In this document: positions 1-8,978 of the stretch, piece by piece
Numbering within the stretch: the first letter of the stretch is position 1
Layout: each line of letters starts with the position of its first letter
From: Actinomortierella ambigua
Taxonomy: Eukaryota; Mortierellomycota; Mortierellomycetes; Mortierellales; Mortierellaceae
Direction of reading: 5' to 3'
Length of the DNA: 18,753 nt
Assembly (NCBI GenBank): GCA_016098155.1
Contig: JAAAJB010000656.1
Coordinates: forward strand, 1-18,753
Program-made: the position numbers and the translations under genes
Notes under the pieces: model-generated
What the model saw: only the letters and a program-made list of their open reading frames with translations
Told to the model about the DNA's origin: nothing
Database searches by the model: none

Positions 1-438
1 CGTGGAGAAAAGCGGAAAAGAGTGCAGGCACGTTGGACAGGATGGACTAGCAAAAGGAAAACAAGAACAACACAGCATGTTGCGCGCGGAACTGGACATT
101 GTCCGTTGCAGACTCGACGCAGCTGGAAGTCATCGAGTCGCAACGACCTCAACTAATGCCACCACTGACTCTCTCTCTCTGCTGTTGCGTCAGAAGAGTC
201 CGACAATGGTCCCGCAGTGTCGTGTTGCCCGTCCGTCATCGCCGCTGACAGCTGTCGTAGGTAGCAGAGTTTGTCCCTTGGGCGATACCAACCATCGGCC
301 GAGGACATGAGAGTAGAGTATAGAATCGTCAGTCGAGAATGGAGCGTAGAATCGTCAATCTTGGGTGATACTCACCCACGACGTCAGCGTTAGCAGTGTC
401 AAACCAGTTATAGTACTTTTGGCTTGGATTTTTCGCCA
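1..438 (+). repeat. dispersed repeat, copy 1 (cut by window edge)
   Basis: This stretch is a diverged direct copy of 4194-4655. Landmarks shared in the same order include GCAGGCACGTTGGACAGGAT, CTGGACATT, CATCGAGTCGCAACGACC, CTGTTGCGT, CAGTGTCGTGTTGCCC, CCTTGGGCGATACCAACCAT and a closing TTTTTCGCCA. By eye roughly four fifths of aligned bases agree. Homology reaches base 1, so the true left end lies outside the window. The 102-codon open frame at 2-310 has no recognisable domain and the same frame is not kept open in copy 2, so I do not treat the repeat as coding. It may be part of a non-autonomous transposon or a solo LTR; terminal repeats and target-site duplications could not be identified. 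Confidence 0.85.
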
Positions 439-846
439 GCTTCAGTGCCAGCCACAGTTGGCCACAATGATACTACCTCTCTTGGGAACCTCATCTGGAG
501 CTCCTACCCAATATAGCAGGTGACGCAAGGATCCTTGCACATACTTTGAATATGTACGCATGATATCTAGAATATACCAACAATCCTCATGCTCGTCTTC
601 ACGTCGACTCTGTCTTTTGTTGGAGTTTTCAGCTGTACGAGAAGAGCCGTGCTTCGTTGTAGTTTCTGGGGACGTGGATGGGGCGTGGAAGATCAAGGTG
701 AAAGGGTTTAGGAGGGTGAGGCGAAATGAGCGGTCACTCTAAGAAGAACACGATGTTACAAAAACATTTTTACGCTCGTGAATATGGTCCTATCTCGAAA
801 GCAAAATATGAATGATGGGTGTAGTCCATGTGAATACTTCTTGTGT
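439..846. other. intergenic, no supported gene
   Basis: Only short open frames (minus 442-696, plus 560-742) without recognisable protein character. The right end would contain the 3' flank of the minus-strand gene at 887-1375. I see no RNA gene or terminal repeat here. Confidence 0.5.
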
Positions 847-852
847 TTTATT
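847..852 (-). terminator. AATAAA poly(A) signal of the small secreted-protein gene
   Basis: TTTATT on the plus strand reads AATAAA on the minus strand, about 34 nt downstream of the stop of the 887-1375 gene. That spacing is ordinary for a fungal 3' UTR and is modest extra support for the gene. Confidence 0.5.
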
Positions 853-886
853 AGAAAAAATGTGGACCTCGAATGAGATTGAAGTG

Positions 887-1375
887 TCAGCGGTCCCTCC
901 CTTCATCATCGACGAAGACGATCTCCAACAAGCCGTTGAGAAAGCCGTTATCGAGTGACTCTGGAACAACAGCAGTAACGAACTCCAATTTTGCGGGGTA
1001 GCGAAAGTGGTAGAGATGGCCAGAGACGATATGCCATTTGGTGCTAAAAGCGTAATACCCTGGCTTGGGGAATGTGTACTCCATATAACCATTACTGCAA
1101 TCGGCCGCATCTCTCCATTCAAAGTTGACTGCTGCTTTCACAACAGCTTTCTGTTCATCGCTGAGAGGCTGGCTCCATGTCGAATTACGGTAGACAAAAG
1201 GTGATCTAGCGGTAGAACCAGCCGGATGGATAGGGGACACCCGCTCACGGCCACTGAGCACGTTGGAGTAGTCGAGTAGGTTGAACCGGAATGGAGTATA
1301 CTGAAGAACAGCCTGGTCTCCCAAGCTGAAACTTGCCAACAGAGTCAACGAGAGAAGAAACGGTGCGAACATCAT
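887..1375 (-). CDS. hypothetical small secreted protein (162 aa)
   Basis: I do not recognise the family. The open frame reaches upstream to an ATG at 1471, but an internal double ATG at 1375/1372 starts a clean signal peptide, MMFAPFLLSLTLLASFSLGD, so I take 1375 as the start; the second ATG (1372) has A at -3 and may be the one used. The mature part (about residues 21-162) has one N-glycosylation sequon (NST), a single Cys, many aromatic residues (a GYYAF segment, then YHFRYP) and an acidic end, FVDDEGRDR. No membrane segment follows the signal peptide. A CT-rich leader (CACCCCTCTTCTTTTCAC on the minus strand, near 1435-1450) precedes the start, as at other genes here, and AATAAA follows the stop. 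It could be a secreted or cell-surface protein, or a truncated remnant, since its neighbours on the right are broken genes. Function unknown. Confidence 0.5.
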   Translation of the reverse strand: MMFAPFLLSLTLLASFSLGDQAVLQYTPFRFNLLDYSNVLSGRERVSPIHPAGSTARSPFVYRNSTWSQPLSDEQKAVVKAAVNFEWRDAADCSNGYMEYTFPKPGYYAFSTKWHIVSGHLYHFRYPAKLEFVTAVVPESLDNGFLNGLLEIVFVDDEGRDR

Positions 1376-1479
1376 GAAAAAGTCTGCTGGTGTCTGAACG
1401 GAGACGGAAGTGAGAACGGATTTTTCAAAGTGAAAAGAAGAGGGGTGATAAGCAATGACAACCAACGACATTATGCTGG

Positions 1480-2632
1480 TGGGCGTCGAATTTCAATCTC
1501 CGGCCAGCGGCAGGAGGGTTACACAGGTCAATTTGGCAGAGCCCTTTGTCATCTCGGTCTTGGCGTTTTCCTTTCTTTTTGATCTATTTCGACTGTCGCG
1601 TCCAGTAAAATCGCATAGGTCTCTTGAAACTCACTGTTTTTGACTGCGACGATCTTGTGTGCCCAAAATTCACGATATTCAACCTGTACTCACCTGTACT
1701 CACCTGTAAACGTTGTGAATGTGAAGTGTTTGCTTGTCGTTTAGCCATGCGATTCGCAGGAATCTCATTGAATGCACCCTCGCTTAATTATCGCACATTG
1801 CGAAGGCGAGGTGGACCAATATTTCCCATAAAAAAAAGTGGTTTAAGGATCATGCCAAGGCAGCAACCATCAAACTATATCCGTTTGCTCTCATATTCGC
1901 CAACTTTGATCGCTGCAATAAACGGAATCGTACGAAAACATTCCAGCAGTTTCTGACTGAGCCTACCGCTGTGTGCTGTTGGCGGTCATTGAATATTTAA
2001 ACTCACATGCCACATGCAGCATCTGACAGACAGCAAACAAGTGGATGGAAGCTTAAGAAGCGATCCTTGTAGTTTTCAATGTATGTCCCATCGAAGCACA
2101 GCACATTGTGGTCAGGTGTGCAAACAGAGTGCTGTACAGTAGTCTACACCAGCTGTATACAATAGAACAAGGAAAAGAAGATACAGTATCTACATGGTTG
2201 TACTGTAGCTCTCGCATTTCGGTCAAATCATATTCCAAACTGTCAAATGCAACACCAGCAGAGCGTGAGAACTAAAACGGCTGCATTCCACGACAGAAAA
2301 TATGTTGAAGATTTTATGGTCTTTTTCACTCTTTTTTTGTTCACACTGGTTGATCAGGGAGAAACATTCGCTTATTAGCAAACAAAATGTGGTGGCAAGC
2401 CCTAATAAGGGGTCAGAGCTCTATCAATGCGCTTTGAATTGCTAAAAATCATATGAAAACGGCAATATACCATTGGACTTGATGTCGGGAAAAGGTGTTC
2501 TGGGAATAGCGTTCCACTGCAAATTGAACACAAGAATAGAGAGTTTTGTCGACTCAGAACAGTCCAGTCAAGCAGTGGTGACCTGGGTTTGAGATACCCA
2601 CCTTGCCTTGCCATCACCCAGGTAATAGCTTG
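1480..2632. other. intergenic, no supported gene
   Basis: More than 1.1 kb with stops in all frames apart from short open stretches (plus 1624-1956; minus 2053-2238 and 2402-2617) that lack protein character. It holds a short tandem repeat at 1683-1707. No RNA gene or transposon end was recognised. Confidence 0.45.
1683..1707 (+). repeat. short tandem repeat, 10-nt unit x 2.5
   Basis: CCTGTACTCA occurs twice in direct succession, followed by a partial third unit CCTGT. Probably a simple slippage product; no function is suggested. Confidence 0.8.
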
Positions 2633-2671
2633 TCTCTCCCTCTCCTACTCTTTCCTCCTTCTCCTCCTCAG
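2633..2671 (+). promoter_or_regulatory. CT-rich leader upstream of the broken secreted-protein gene
   Basis: A pyrimidine-rich block (including CTCTCCCTCTCCTACTCTTT and repeated CCTTCTCCTCCTC) lies about 140-175 nt before the ATG at 2808. The intact genes of this window also carry CT-rich blocks before their start codons, so this is probably a relic transcription-start region. No TATA box is evident. Confidence 0.4.
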
Positions 2672-2807
2672 CTCGCGAAGTTGCTTCAATTCAACTAACA
2701 CATATTTTTCTTTGACAACGATCTATCCAAACATAAATCTGAAGAATGAGCACGCATATTCTCACCGAGCCGCGTTCAAGGGTCCTACAAGGCTACAACA
2801 AGAAACA

Positions 2808-3547
2808 ATGCGCAGAGTCGTCACCATTTTTGTGTTTATCGCATCCCTCGCCCATGGTTCACTTTTCTTCAACGTCAGCATGACCCCGATCGGCTATGAG
2901 TATATCGATGGCAAGCTCTAGCCTCTATACTGCCTTCCCCCGAACAATGTCACGCTGCCCGCCAGATATGTACCAACCCCGACTCGCCTCCCGTAAAACT
3001 CGACTCGCCTCCCGGAGAACTGAGGGAGGCCGGAGTGCCATACAGCTCCTCTGCAAGAAGCTGTCCAGCATATTCAAATGGAATGGTTCGGCACACAAGA
3101 CAAGGTTGGCCAATGCCAGGGCAGTGGCATGTCCTGTCCCCTTGGAGGAATTTCGTTGCGTTAGCAATACTGTGACAAAACACATACTCCGTTAAGGTTG
3201 GCACAAAGGATGGTTTCGATATTAAAGTCATCTCAGCCAAGGTCAGCGCTGAGATCCCCTTCACAACTGCCAGCGCTTCGTCATCTTCTTTTGGTATGTC
3301 CGTCGAACCTGGTACCAGGGCCTACCAGGGCTTCGCGACGAAGTGGGTTGAGATCAAGGGCAAGTACCTCTATCAAACTCAGACCGATTGCAGATCGATG
3401 AGCCCTTCGTGCGCGAACAGAACCGAATCGTCAACTGCATCGACTGTCAGCTTCCTTCTTACCATCGGCACTCACTTGCATCATAGCATTGTGCACGGGT
3501 ACTCCATGTGGTGCGTCTTGGAAGGGTCGCATTCGGGACTCTGCTGA
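2808..3547 (+). pseudogene. broken gene for a secreted protein
   Basis: ATG at 2808, with A at -3, opens a typical signal peptide, MRRVVTIFVFIASLAHG, but the frame stops with TAG at 2919 after 37 codons. The same frame keeps protein-like, Cys-containing composition to about 3160, with further in-frame stops TAA at 2994, TGA at 3021 and TAG at 3162. From about 3186 the protein-like reading moves to another frame and runs to a TGA at 3545; this tail is rich in alternating polar and hydrophobic residues, suggesting beta strands. At least four nonsense positions and one frame change mean it cannot give a full product unless these are introns, and I see no convincing splice-site pairs. A 21-nt duplication lies inside it. 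The family is not identified; a beta-rich extracellular fold is all I can suggest. The signal peptide could still yield a short secreted peptide. Confidence 0.55.
2980..3021 (+). repeat. 21-nt tandem duplication inside the broken gene
   Basis: Two adjacent 21-nt units (2980-3000 and 3001-3021) both begin CGACTCGCCTCCCG and end AACT, differing at a few internal bases. The length is seven codons, so the duplication itself keeps the frame. Confidence 0.85.
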
Positions 3548-4193
3548 CGGTGTTCACCTAGATAAACTTGACAAATGACAATGACGGCTGGGATAAGAGT
3601 GCTGGATAGGAGTACTGCGGTGTAGGGTGATGGGGTAGGAGCACTGTTGTAGGAATGCTGTGGTGAGAGTGCTAGCAGAAAAGCCAATGTTTCTTGGTCA
3701 TTACCTATTGGTCATTGTCATTACCTTTTGTCATTGCTGCATCGCTGCCTGGTTGTTGTCCATAGCTAGCTATTCACTCTCATGTATTTGAAACAAACCT
3801 AGAAAGTGGCTGTGGACAGAGCAAGCGAACGGCGTGGGCATGGACTACTGGACTATTGCTACAGGATTTTTCTGACGGAGCAACTGTGGGACGAATGGCT
3901 ACAGGATGGACACGCAAAGGAGTTGACCGAGCGACGTGCGATTCGATGCTGGCGAGTCGAATTTTCGGCTGCTCTCAGCCCAGATGTCTCTTAGCCTGGC
4001 ATCGATGCAGTGCTGCTCTTTCCCAGTTATCTGTATGGAGTGGCGTACCTCCTCGATATATGACTTTCTATCTCTCTATTGAAAACTAGTCTCTCCAGTT
4101 TTTTCTCTCTAGCCTCAAGCGGACCACGGCATCCGATAGGGCGTGGTCCAACGAATCGATTGGTGTATGGCGGACGGTGCTACGACGTCGGTG
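3548..4193. other. non-coding stretch, possibly the left part of repeat copy 2
   Basis: No gene is supported. 3548-3800 contains loose G/T-rich repetition (recurrent GTAGGA, and TTGGTCATTACCTATTGGTCATTG). From about 3803 to 4193 the base character changes and runs directly into the dispersed repeat, so this may belong to the same element. Copy 1 is cut at the window edge, so the extension cannot be tested here. Confidence 0.4.
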
Positions 4194-4655
4194 TGTGGAT
4201 AAAAGCGGAAAAGAGTGCAGGCACGTTGGACAGGATGGATTTGCAAAAAAAAAAAAAAAAAAAAAAAAAACAGCAGCACTGTGCGCGCGGCACTGGACAT
4301 TTTCCATCGCGGACTTGACGCAGCTGGAAGACATCGAGTCGCAACGACCACAACCAATGCAACCACTCACTGGCTCTCTGCTGTTGCGTTAGGAGAGGTT
4401 CGACTATGGTCCAGCAGTGTCGTGTTGCCCTCTGTCATCGCCGTTGCAGCTGTCGTAGGTGGCAGAGTTGGTCCCTTGGGCGATACCAACCATCGGCCGA
4501 GGACTACCGAGTAGAGCATAGAGTCGTCAGTCCAGAGTAGAGCACAGAGCCGTCAGTCCTGGCCTGAGCTTTATCTCACGCACGATGTTAATGTTGGCAA
4601 TGTCAAACCGGTTTTAATGCCATTGTCACACGTTCTGGCTTAAACTTTTTCGCCA
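4194..4655 (+). repeat. dispersed repeat, copy 2
   Basis: Direct counterpart of 1-438, about 4.2 kb away in the same orientation. The two share many collinear blocks and both end in TTTTTCGCCA, after which the sequences part. It is longer than copy 1 mainly because of a 26-base A run at 4245-4270; the matching place in copy 1 is A-rich but interrupted. Short open frames across it contain lysine or phenylalanine runs from this A tract and are artefacts. Probably a transposon fragment of unknown class. It separates the two broken coding stretches, 2808-3547 and 4768-6253. Confidence 0.85.
4245..4270 (+). repeat. poly(A) tract, 26 A
   Basis: An uninterrupted run of 26 A inside repeat copy 2. 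Because the same place in copy 1 is A-rich (AGCAAAAGGAAAACAAGAAC), it looks like expansion of an internal A-rich segment, not a retroposition tail. The exact length may be affected by sequencing error. Confidence 0.9.
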
Positions 4656-4767
4656 CCGATGTGTCGTAAGTTAAAAGGCGACAGTCTATGAGACGAGCAC
4701 CTCTGCTGCTTTAACGTGACATGAAGCTTCATCCATTTGAGCATCTATGACTGTAAGTCAGCCCCCA

Positions 4768-6253
4768 TTAGGAGAAAATGTGATTGATACTATTTGGATA
4801 TTGTGGATGAATGAGTCCTGCATTCTTTTGAATATCATCGCACAATATCTTGATGTCCTGAGCCTCCTTCTCGTACAGGACTCTGCGATTCTGAGTGCGC
4901 TCTTCTGTGAGTATCCCCGTCTCACGCTACAGCGACTTCAAATGCGACTGGCTTTCCGCGAGCTTGTCGTGAATGGTGCCTAGGGGCGACTCGAATTCGC
5001 CGCCGTTGCAATCCTTGAGCATCTCAAGTTTTTCGCCTGCCTCAGTATAGGTCTTTGACATTTTCTTGTTCGCCACGGCGTACGTGTAAGCGATGCTAGT
5101 TTCACTTGTAGCGAAGCCGCAAAGGTCGCAAGGATGGCAATGGGCAGATCTGCGACGACAGCCCACGTTCAAGAGTGAGTACTTTTGAGCGTTGAATGTT
5201 CAGCAGCCGTTCATGATCCGGGCCAACACGACCGACCACTCGCCTTACTTGACTTTGCAAGCATCCTTGGGCTTCAAGTTTCTATCGTTCATTGCGACGA
5301 CATTCGTGGTCTAAAACGCGTAGATGTTGACTGGAGGTATTGTCAAGATTGAAGTCTCGGCTCAGATATTGACATCGATTGGCAGGACCATGGGCGTCGG
5401 CTACGCGGCCGAGATGAGCTACTCACAAACTGTCGATTCCTTCATCAAGTTGGACCTTGGAGGATTAAAGATCAGCAATGGTCCGGCCCCAACGTCGCCC
5501 TTCTCACCAAAGCCTTCCAACGCAGCGGGTGCTGGTGCTGGTGCAATGGCTATGTCCTTGGTCATTGCACCAGCTATAAAAGAATGTCACCACCACCAAC
5601 TTCGACGGCTGAGCGATGATTCTGAGGGTACTAATGTCGACCTTCGCTATGTGCTTGCGCGTGTTGTGGTTGGGTCTGCGCCTCCAGTTCATGTCGATGG
5701 TGGCAAGGCCTATGTCCAATGGCTCCAACGCCTCATCGAGGAAACGCATCGAGAGGAGCATAGTATGTAATAATATATCCAACTCTTCCTCTTCGACACA
5801 TACATACTTTTTGAACAGCTCTTCACTAAGAAACTTTGCTACGGGCAGACAAGGTTTGGGATTTTCATAGAGTTCCATGTCGCCTTTATAGAGAAGCGAT
5901 CTTGGCTGTTTCGAAAAATGCTTCCATGATGCATCGTTTCTTTTATCCGCCGTTACATCGATCGCACTTGTGCTAGGGGTTATTCTCCTGGCGGAATAGT
6001 GAGTCGGCATCTGAAGCAGCGTCTCTTGCTTCGCTGCTATGGTGAACCACTTGACTGCTACAACATTGCTCTGTCGATACCTCGTCCATGCTTGTACAAC
6101 TTGCATGGTCATCTTTGTACCAACCAGCTCCCTCCATTTGGGCTTGGCCCTTGTTGATGGCGACGACATGGCTCTCCATAACCAGAATATAGTCCAGGCA
6201 CAGACCATACTCATTGTGCGTAGCAGGTGGCTACATTGCAACTCATCGCGCAT
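4768..6253 (-). pseudogene. heavily decayed coding stretch, probably minus strand
   Basis: On the minus strand, 6253-5504 is open for 249 codons and contains protein-like, helix-rich segments such as FLSEELFKKYVCVEEEELD. Near 5590 the protein-like reading shifts by one frame and continues to a stop at 4768, interrupted by stops at 5419, 5401, 5362, 5311, 5245, 5200 and 4927 (lowest base of each). Its last part (about 5090-4780) is rich in Glu, Lys and Gln with heptad-like spacing (for example VLYEKEAQDIKILCDDIQK), suggesting a coiled coil. Segments nearer the 5' end also read better in another frame (near 5973-6180), so more frame changes are likely. No start, signal peptide or named domain is identified. 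Caution: the plus strand at 5189-5770 is also largely open, with shared third-codon positions, so strand choice there is uncertain. Confidence 0.4.
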
Positions 6254-6584
6254 CCTAATCAGAGCGGGGCGAGAAAATTAGTACGTGTGAGCAGATAGTG
6301 CAACTATCGATCAGACAAAAGGGTCATATTGGGAAGCGTAGAGCGGGTATCGAAGTCCCCAAGCAATACATCCCATTACATATGGGTTTGAGGGTCGACA
6401 TTTGACTAACCCATGCATGTACCCATTGCGTCAATGCCTCCTTGTGCTACGCGACAGAGAGCAGGAGGATACACGATAAGAGGAAAAGAAGCGTGACAGA
6501 GTGAAGAAGGAGATGGGCTAATTTGATTTCAGAGCCGTTTCAAAATAAAAGGGACAATCTGGATAGCTGGATTATCAAGCCGAT
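6254..6584. other. intergenic, 3' flank of F-box gene A
   Basis: No gene is supported. The stretch separates the decayed left part from the intact F-box/Sel1 region. It becomes A/T-rich towards gene A's 3' end. No tRNA or repeat was recognised; a GGTATCGAAGTCCC string near 6347 lacks any tRNA fold. Confidence 0.5.
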
Positions 6585-6590
6585 TTTATT
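6585..6590 (-). terminator. AATAAA poly(A) signal of F-box gene A
   Basis: TTTATT on the plus strand gives AATAAA on the minus strand, only 8 nt after the stop codon of gene A. This would imply a very short 3' UTR. Confidence 0.5.
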
Positions 6591-6598
6591 ATTTTTCT

Positions 6599-8488
6599 TC
6601 ATCTTGAGCTAGTGTCCGACGATTCTCCTGGTTTGGAGACCATCAGCTCGGGCCAGTGGGCACGCCGCCATTCAGGGGATCCTGAACACTCGAGATCGTA
6701 GTGTTCTACCAACCGAAGGTTTGGCCAATGCTGCTTCATAAACTGTAGGGTCACGACATCCAACTCCAGCGAAAACATGCTGCCAAGACTGAGAACCTCT
6801 AGCGATGGCATATCTTCGAGATGTCTCAAGCCATTCTCAAGGCTCCATTCCATATGACCCAAGGAGCGCCCCAAAAGGCTGTCGTCGTCAGGGTTCGACA
6901 GTAGTCGAAGCACTCGCAGATGCTTCAGCTGTCCAAGACGTTTTAGAAACACCCTTTGCACCAACATCCAATCGGACACGTCGTCATCGTCATCACAATT
7001 GTTCATGTCATTGCAGCTGTTGTTCATCCTTCTCTCCTGTAGCACCAGTTCTTCTTCGGCCGCCTTCTCTGATTCAGCGTAGTCGTCGATTGGATACTGA
7101 TCGGAAAAATCTCGCAGGTCGGCTGTTACGATCAACGACTCGAGCTCGGTGCACACCCAAGGGCTAGCCAGAAACAGTCGGATGTCGATGAAATATCCAA
7201 ATGTGTCCCTACATGGTTGCGCGTGGAGTTCCTTGAGGCGAGGACATGTGGATAGCATATTGGCTATCGACGGGGTAGCCTCGAATTGGGCAAATTCGGT
7301 CCGCACCTTTTCGAGGCTACGATGCTGCCGCTCGACCAATAGAGGGATGTTGGTGGGTTCCGCAGAGAACAGCTCTCGTAGCTGGTGCAGAGGAGCCAAC
7401 CTCAAGATCACATCAGTCACTCGGTCGGGTATCATTCTTAAGTGCATATTGTCCGTCAGAATCGCCAGCTGGGTGAGATGTGGGAGTGCCAGTGGTTGGG
7501 GCCCGCTCAGAGCTTCGTATATTCCCCAACGACTCATGACACTGAGTGAGAGAGCCTCTATCCAGGGACATCGTCCGAGTAAGTCGAATAGCCCAGGATC
7601 GGTAATGCTGAGGGTTAGCGTGAGCGACTTTAGCGGAAACAACGTCAGGGGCAGTCTAGGTGCGCTGGTCACTGTCTCCAGCTCTATGATGTTGTTGAAG
7701 CCTCTGTCTTGCTTATCTTCTATACCATCCTGCCTATCCTCATCACAGCAGTCGATCCAAGGCGAGCTCAAGCCTATAAAGGCATCGTCATCCTCGAAGA
7801 CGAAAGGGCAGACCAGGTGGTCAAGAGTGACCTCCTCGATGGATGGACATGCCTCCAGAACTCTTGTGAGGCTTGCCGCGTCCGTCCTGCCCTCCATGGT
7901 CAGCTTACGCAGCCGGGGGCGGTAGGACCCGAGTCCACCTTGATGGGTCACGCTCGAGAGGGACAAAGCAGACGAGGGGCCCGAGGGGTATGAGAGAAAG
8001 ATCTTGTCCATGTTTAGATCGTCACGGGCCCAGTACATTTGACGGCTCCAAAGAAGGGCGACACGCGTCAGTTGCCTGTTGGCGTGGACGATAGCTTTGC
8101 AGAGCTCCCAATCATCATCGTGCCAGACGTGGGCCTCAAAGGTCTCGAGACTCGTCGTGTACTGCTGGATCCAGATTAAATTGAAGCGAAAGAGGGTAGC
8201 ACGACTGGAGCCAATGTCGCCAAGGACTTCGCGGTGCAGATACTTGATCCAGCGTGCATTTTTGTGGACGCAGTCCAACATGGCCACGAACCTCTTCTTA
8301 TGGTGCGAGCGCTGCTGGCTCCGGCGGCCTGGTTCAGGTTTAAAGCGGATAACGAGAGTTTCCCACACACTGGGCTGCCAGTTGTCGTGCCATTGCCTGG
8401 ATACGAGCGCGCATGCCTTGCGAGAGCTGAGGCTGAGATGCTTTGCAATGAGGGAGGCGATCTCGGGCAGAAGAAGAGGATGGGCCAT
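6599..8488 (-). CDS. F-box/LRR protein A (629 aa)
   Basis: Predicted substrate-receptor subunit of an SCF (Skp1-cullin-F-box) ubiquitin ligase: the F-box binds Skp1 and the LRRs would bind the target. F-box at residues 4-45 (LLLPEIASLIAKHL, then RKACALVSRQWH and PSVWETL). A conserved segment follows (KNARWIKYLHREV, 76-88), then a DDW motif at 125-127 and irregular LRR-like repeats with CPSIEEVTL and CPRLKELHA consensus from about 190 to 450. PWVC is at 443-446. An acidic/Asn-rich linker (about 470-506, with a run of six Asp) precedes the block beginning RLGQL (517-521), and the C-terminal cap has HWP at 587-589 and 611-613. The start ATG has a strong context (GCCATGG). One uninterrupted exon. 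Same family as C, D and E, but the lone minus-strand member left of the Sel1 gene. Substrate unknown. Confidence 0.93.
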   Translation of the reverse strand: MAHPLLLPEIASLIAKHLSLSSRKACALVSRQWHDNWQPSVWETLVIRFKPEPGRRSQQRSHHKKRFVAMLDCVHKNARWIKYLHREVLGDIGSSRATLFRFNLIWIQQYTTSLETFEAHVWHDDDWELCKAIVHANRQLTRVALLWSRQMYWARDDLNMDKIFLSYPSGPSSALSLSSVTHQGGLGSYRPRLRKLTMEGRTDAASLTRVLEACPSIEEVTLDHLVCPFVFEDDDAFIGLSSPWIDCCDEDRQDGIEDKQDRGFNNIIELETVTSAPRLPLTLFPLKSLTLTLSITDPGLFDLLGRCPWIEALSLSVMSRWGIYEALSGPQPLALPHLTQLAILTDNMHLRMIPDRVTDVILRLAPLHQLRELFSAEPTNIPLLVERQHRSLEKVRTEFAQFEATPSIANMLSTCPRLKELHAQPCRDTFGYFIDIRLFLASPWVCTELESLIVTADLRDFSDQYPIDDYAESEKAAEEELVLQERRMNNSCNDMNNCDDDDDVSDWMLVQRVFLKRLGQLKHLRVLRLLSNPDDDSLLGRSLGHMEWSLENGLRHLEDMPSLEVLSLGSMFSLELDVVTLQFMKQHWPNLRLVEHYDLECSGSPEWRRAHWPELMVSKPGESSDTSSR

Positions 8489-8745
8489 GGCTGGATGAGA
8501 AGGAAATGAGATTGTAGATGGGTGGATCTGAGGCTGATGAAGTTAGGCGACAAACAAACAAGCGAAAAAAAAATCAACGCTCGCATGCTTCTGGGCACAC
8601 CATGCGTACGAGCAATATGCGGCCAAAGATACTGCTGAACTCGAGGGGTGGTGACGCATTAAAGAGATCTACTGCTGGAACTGCGTCGATTTGTGGCAGG
8701 GAAAACAAGGGGTGAACATGTTTGCACGGGTACACGGAGGAAGGG

Positions 8746-8791
8746 TAAGCATGTAGGGAGAGAAGGGGTAAGCATGTAGGGAGAGAAGGGG
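8746..8791 (+). repeat. 23-nt perfect tandem repeat, two units
   Basis: Units 8746-8768 and 8769-8791 are identical, beginning TAAGCATGTAGGGAG and ending in GGGG. They lie about 260-300 nt upstream of gene A's start and just before the ATGCAATGC element. On the minus strand each reads as a pyrimidine-rich block. Confidence 0.95.
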
Positions 8792-8800
8792 AAGTGGACA

Positions 8801-8978
8801 ATGCAATGCAGTGTCTCAATCACAAAAAGAACCTAAAGCACCCACTCACGCTTTCTCGCTCTTTTTCGCTCCCTCACTCTCTCACTCTCGTATCTCCACG
8901 CGTGTGCGCTCTGTGCCCCCTCTCCAACGCCCAGTCTCTCGATTGTCAAAGCTCCTACGTTGTGCTGCTCTGCCTGTA
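8801..8978 (+). promoter_or_regulatory. ATGCAATGC element followed by CT-rich promoter-like tract
   Basis: ATGCAATGC at 8801-8809 is followed by CT-rich sequence (CTTTCTCGCTC, then CACTCTCTCACTCTC) up to an ATG at 8979, which is immediately followed by the donor-like GTTAGT. The arrangement resembles the 5' end of the Sel1 gene (element, CT-rich leader, ATG, GTAAGA). However, no intact gene follows in the next kilobase. It may be a relic promoter or the upstream region of a lost gene, or it may serve gene A from the other strand, 313 nt from its start. Confidence 0.35.

Noticed and set aside
4079..4514. Several overlapping frames with Lys or Phe runs
   Set aside because: They come from the 26-A tract in repeat copy 2 and are not kept open in copy 1.
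3803..4655. Terminal inverted repeat between GTGGC near 3807 and GCCAC near 4652
   Set aside because: Only five bases match, which is expected by chance; no target-site duplication was seen.
7149..7925. Plus-strand frame of 258 codons inside F-box gene A
   Set aside because: It is the antisense of an intact gene with a recognised domain structure; its Ser/Arg-rich composition is a typical antisense shadow.
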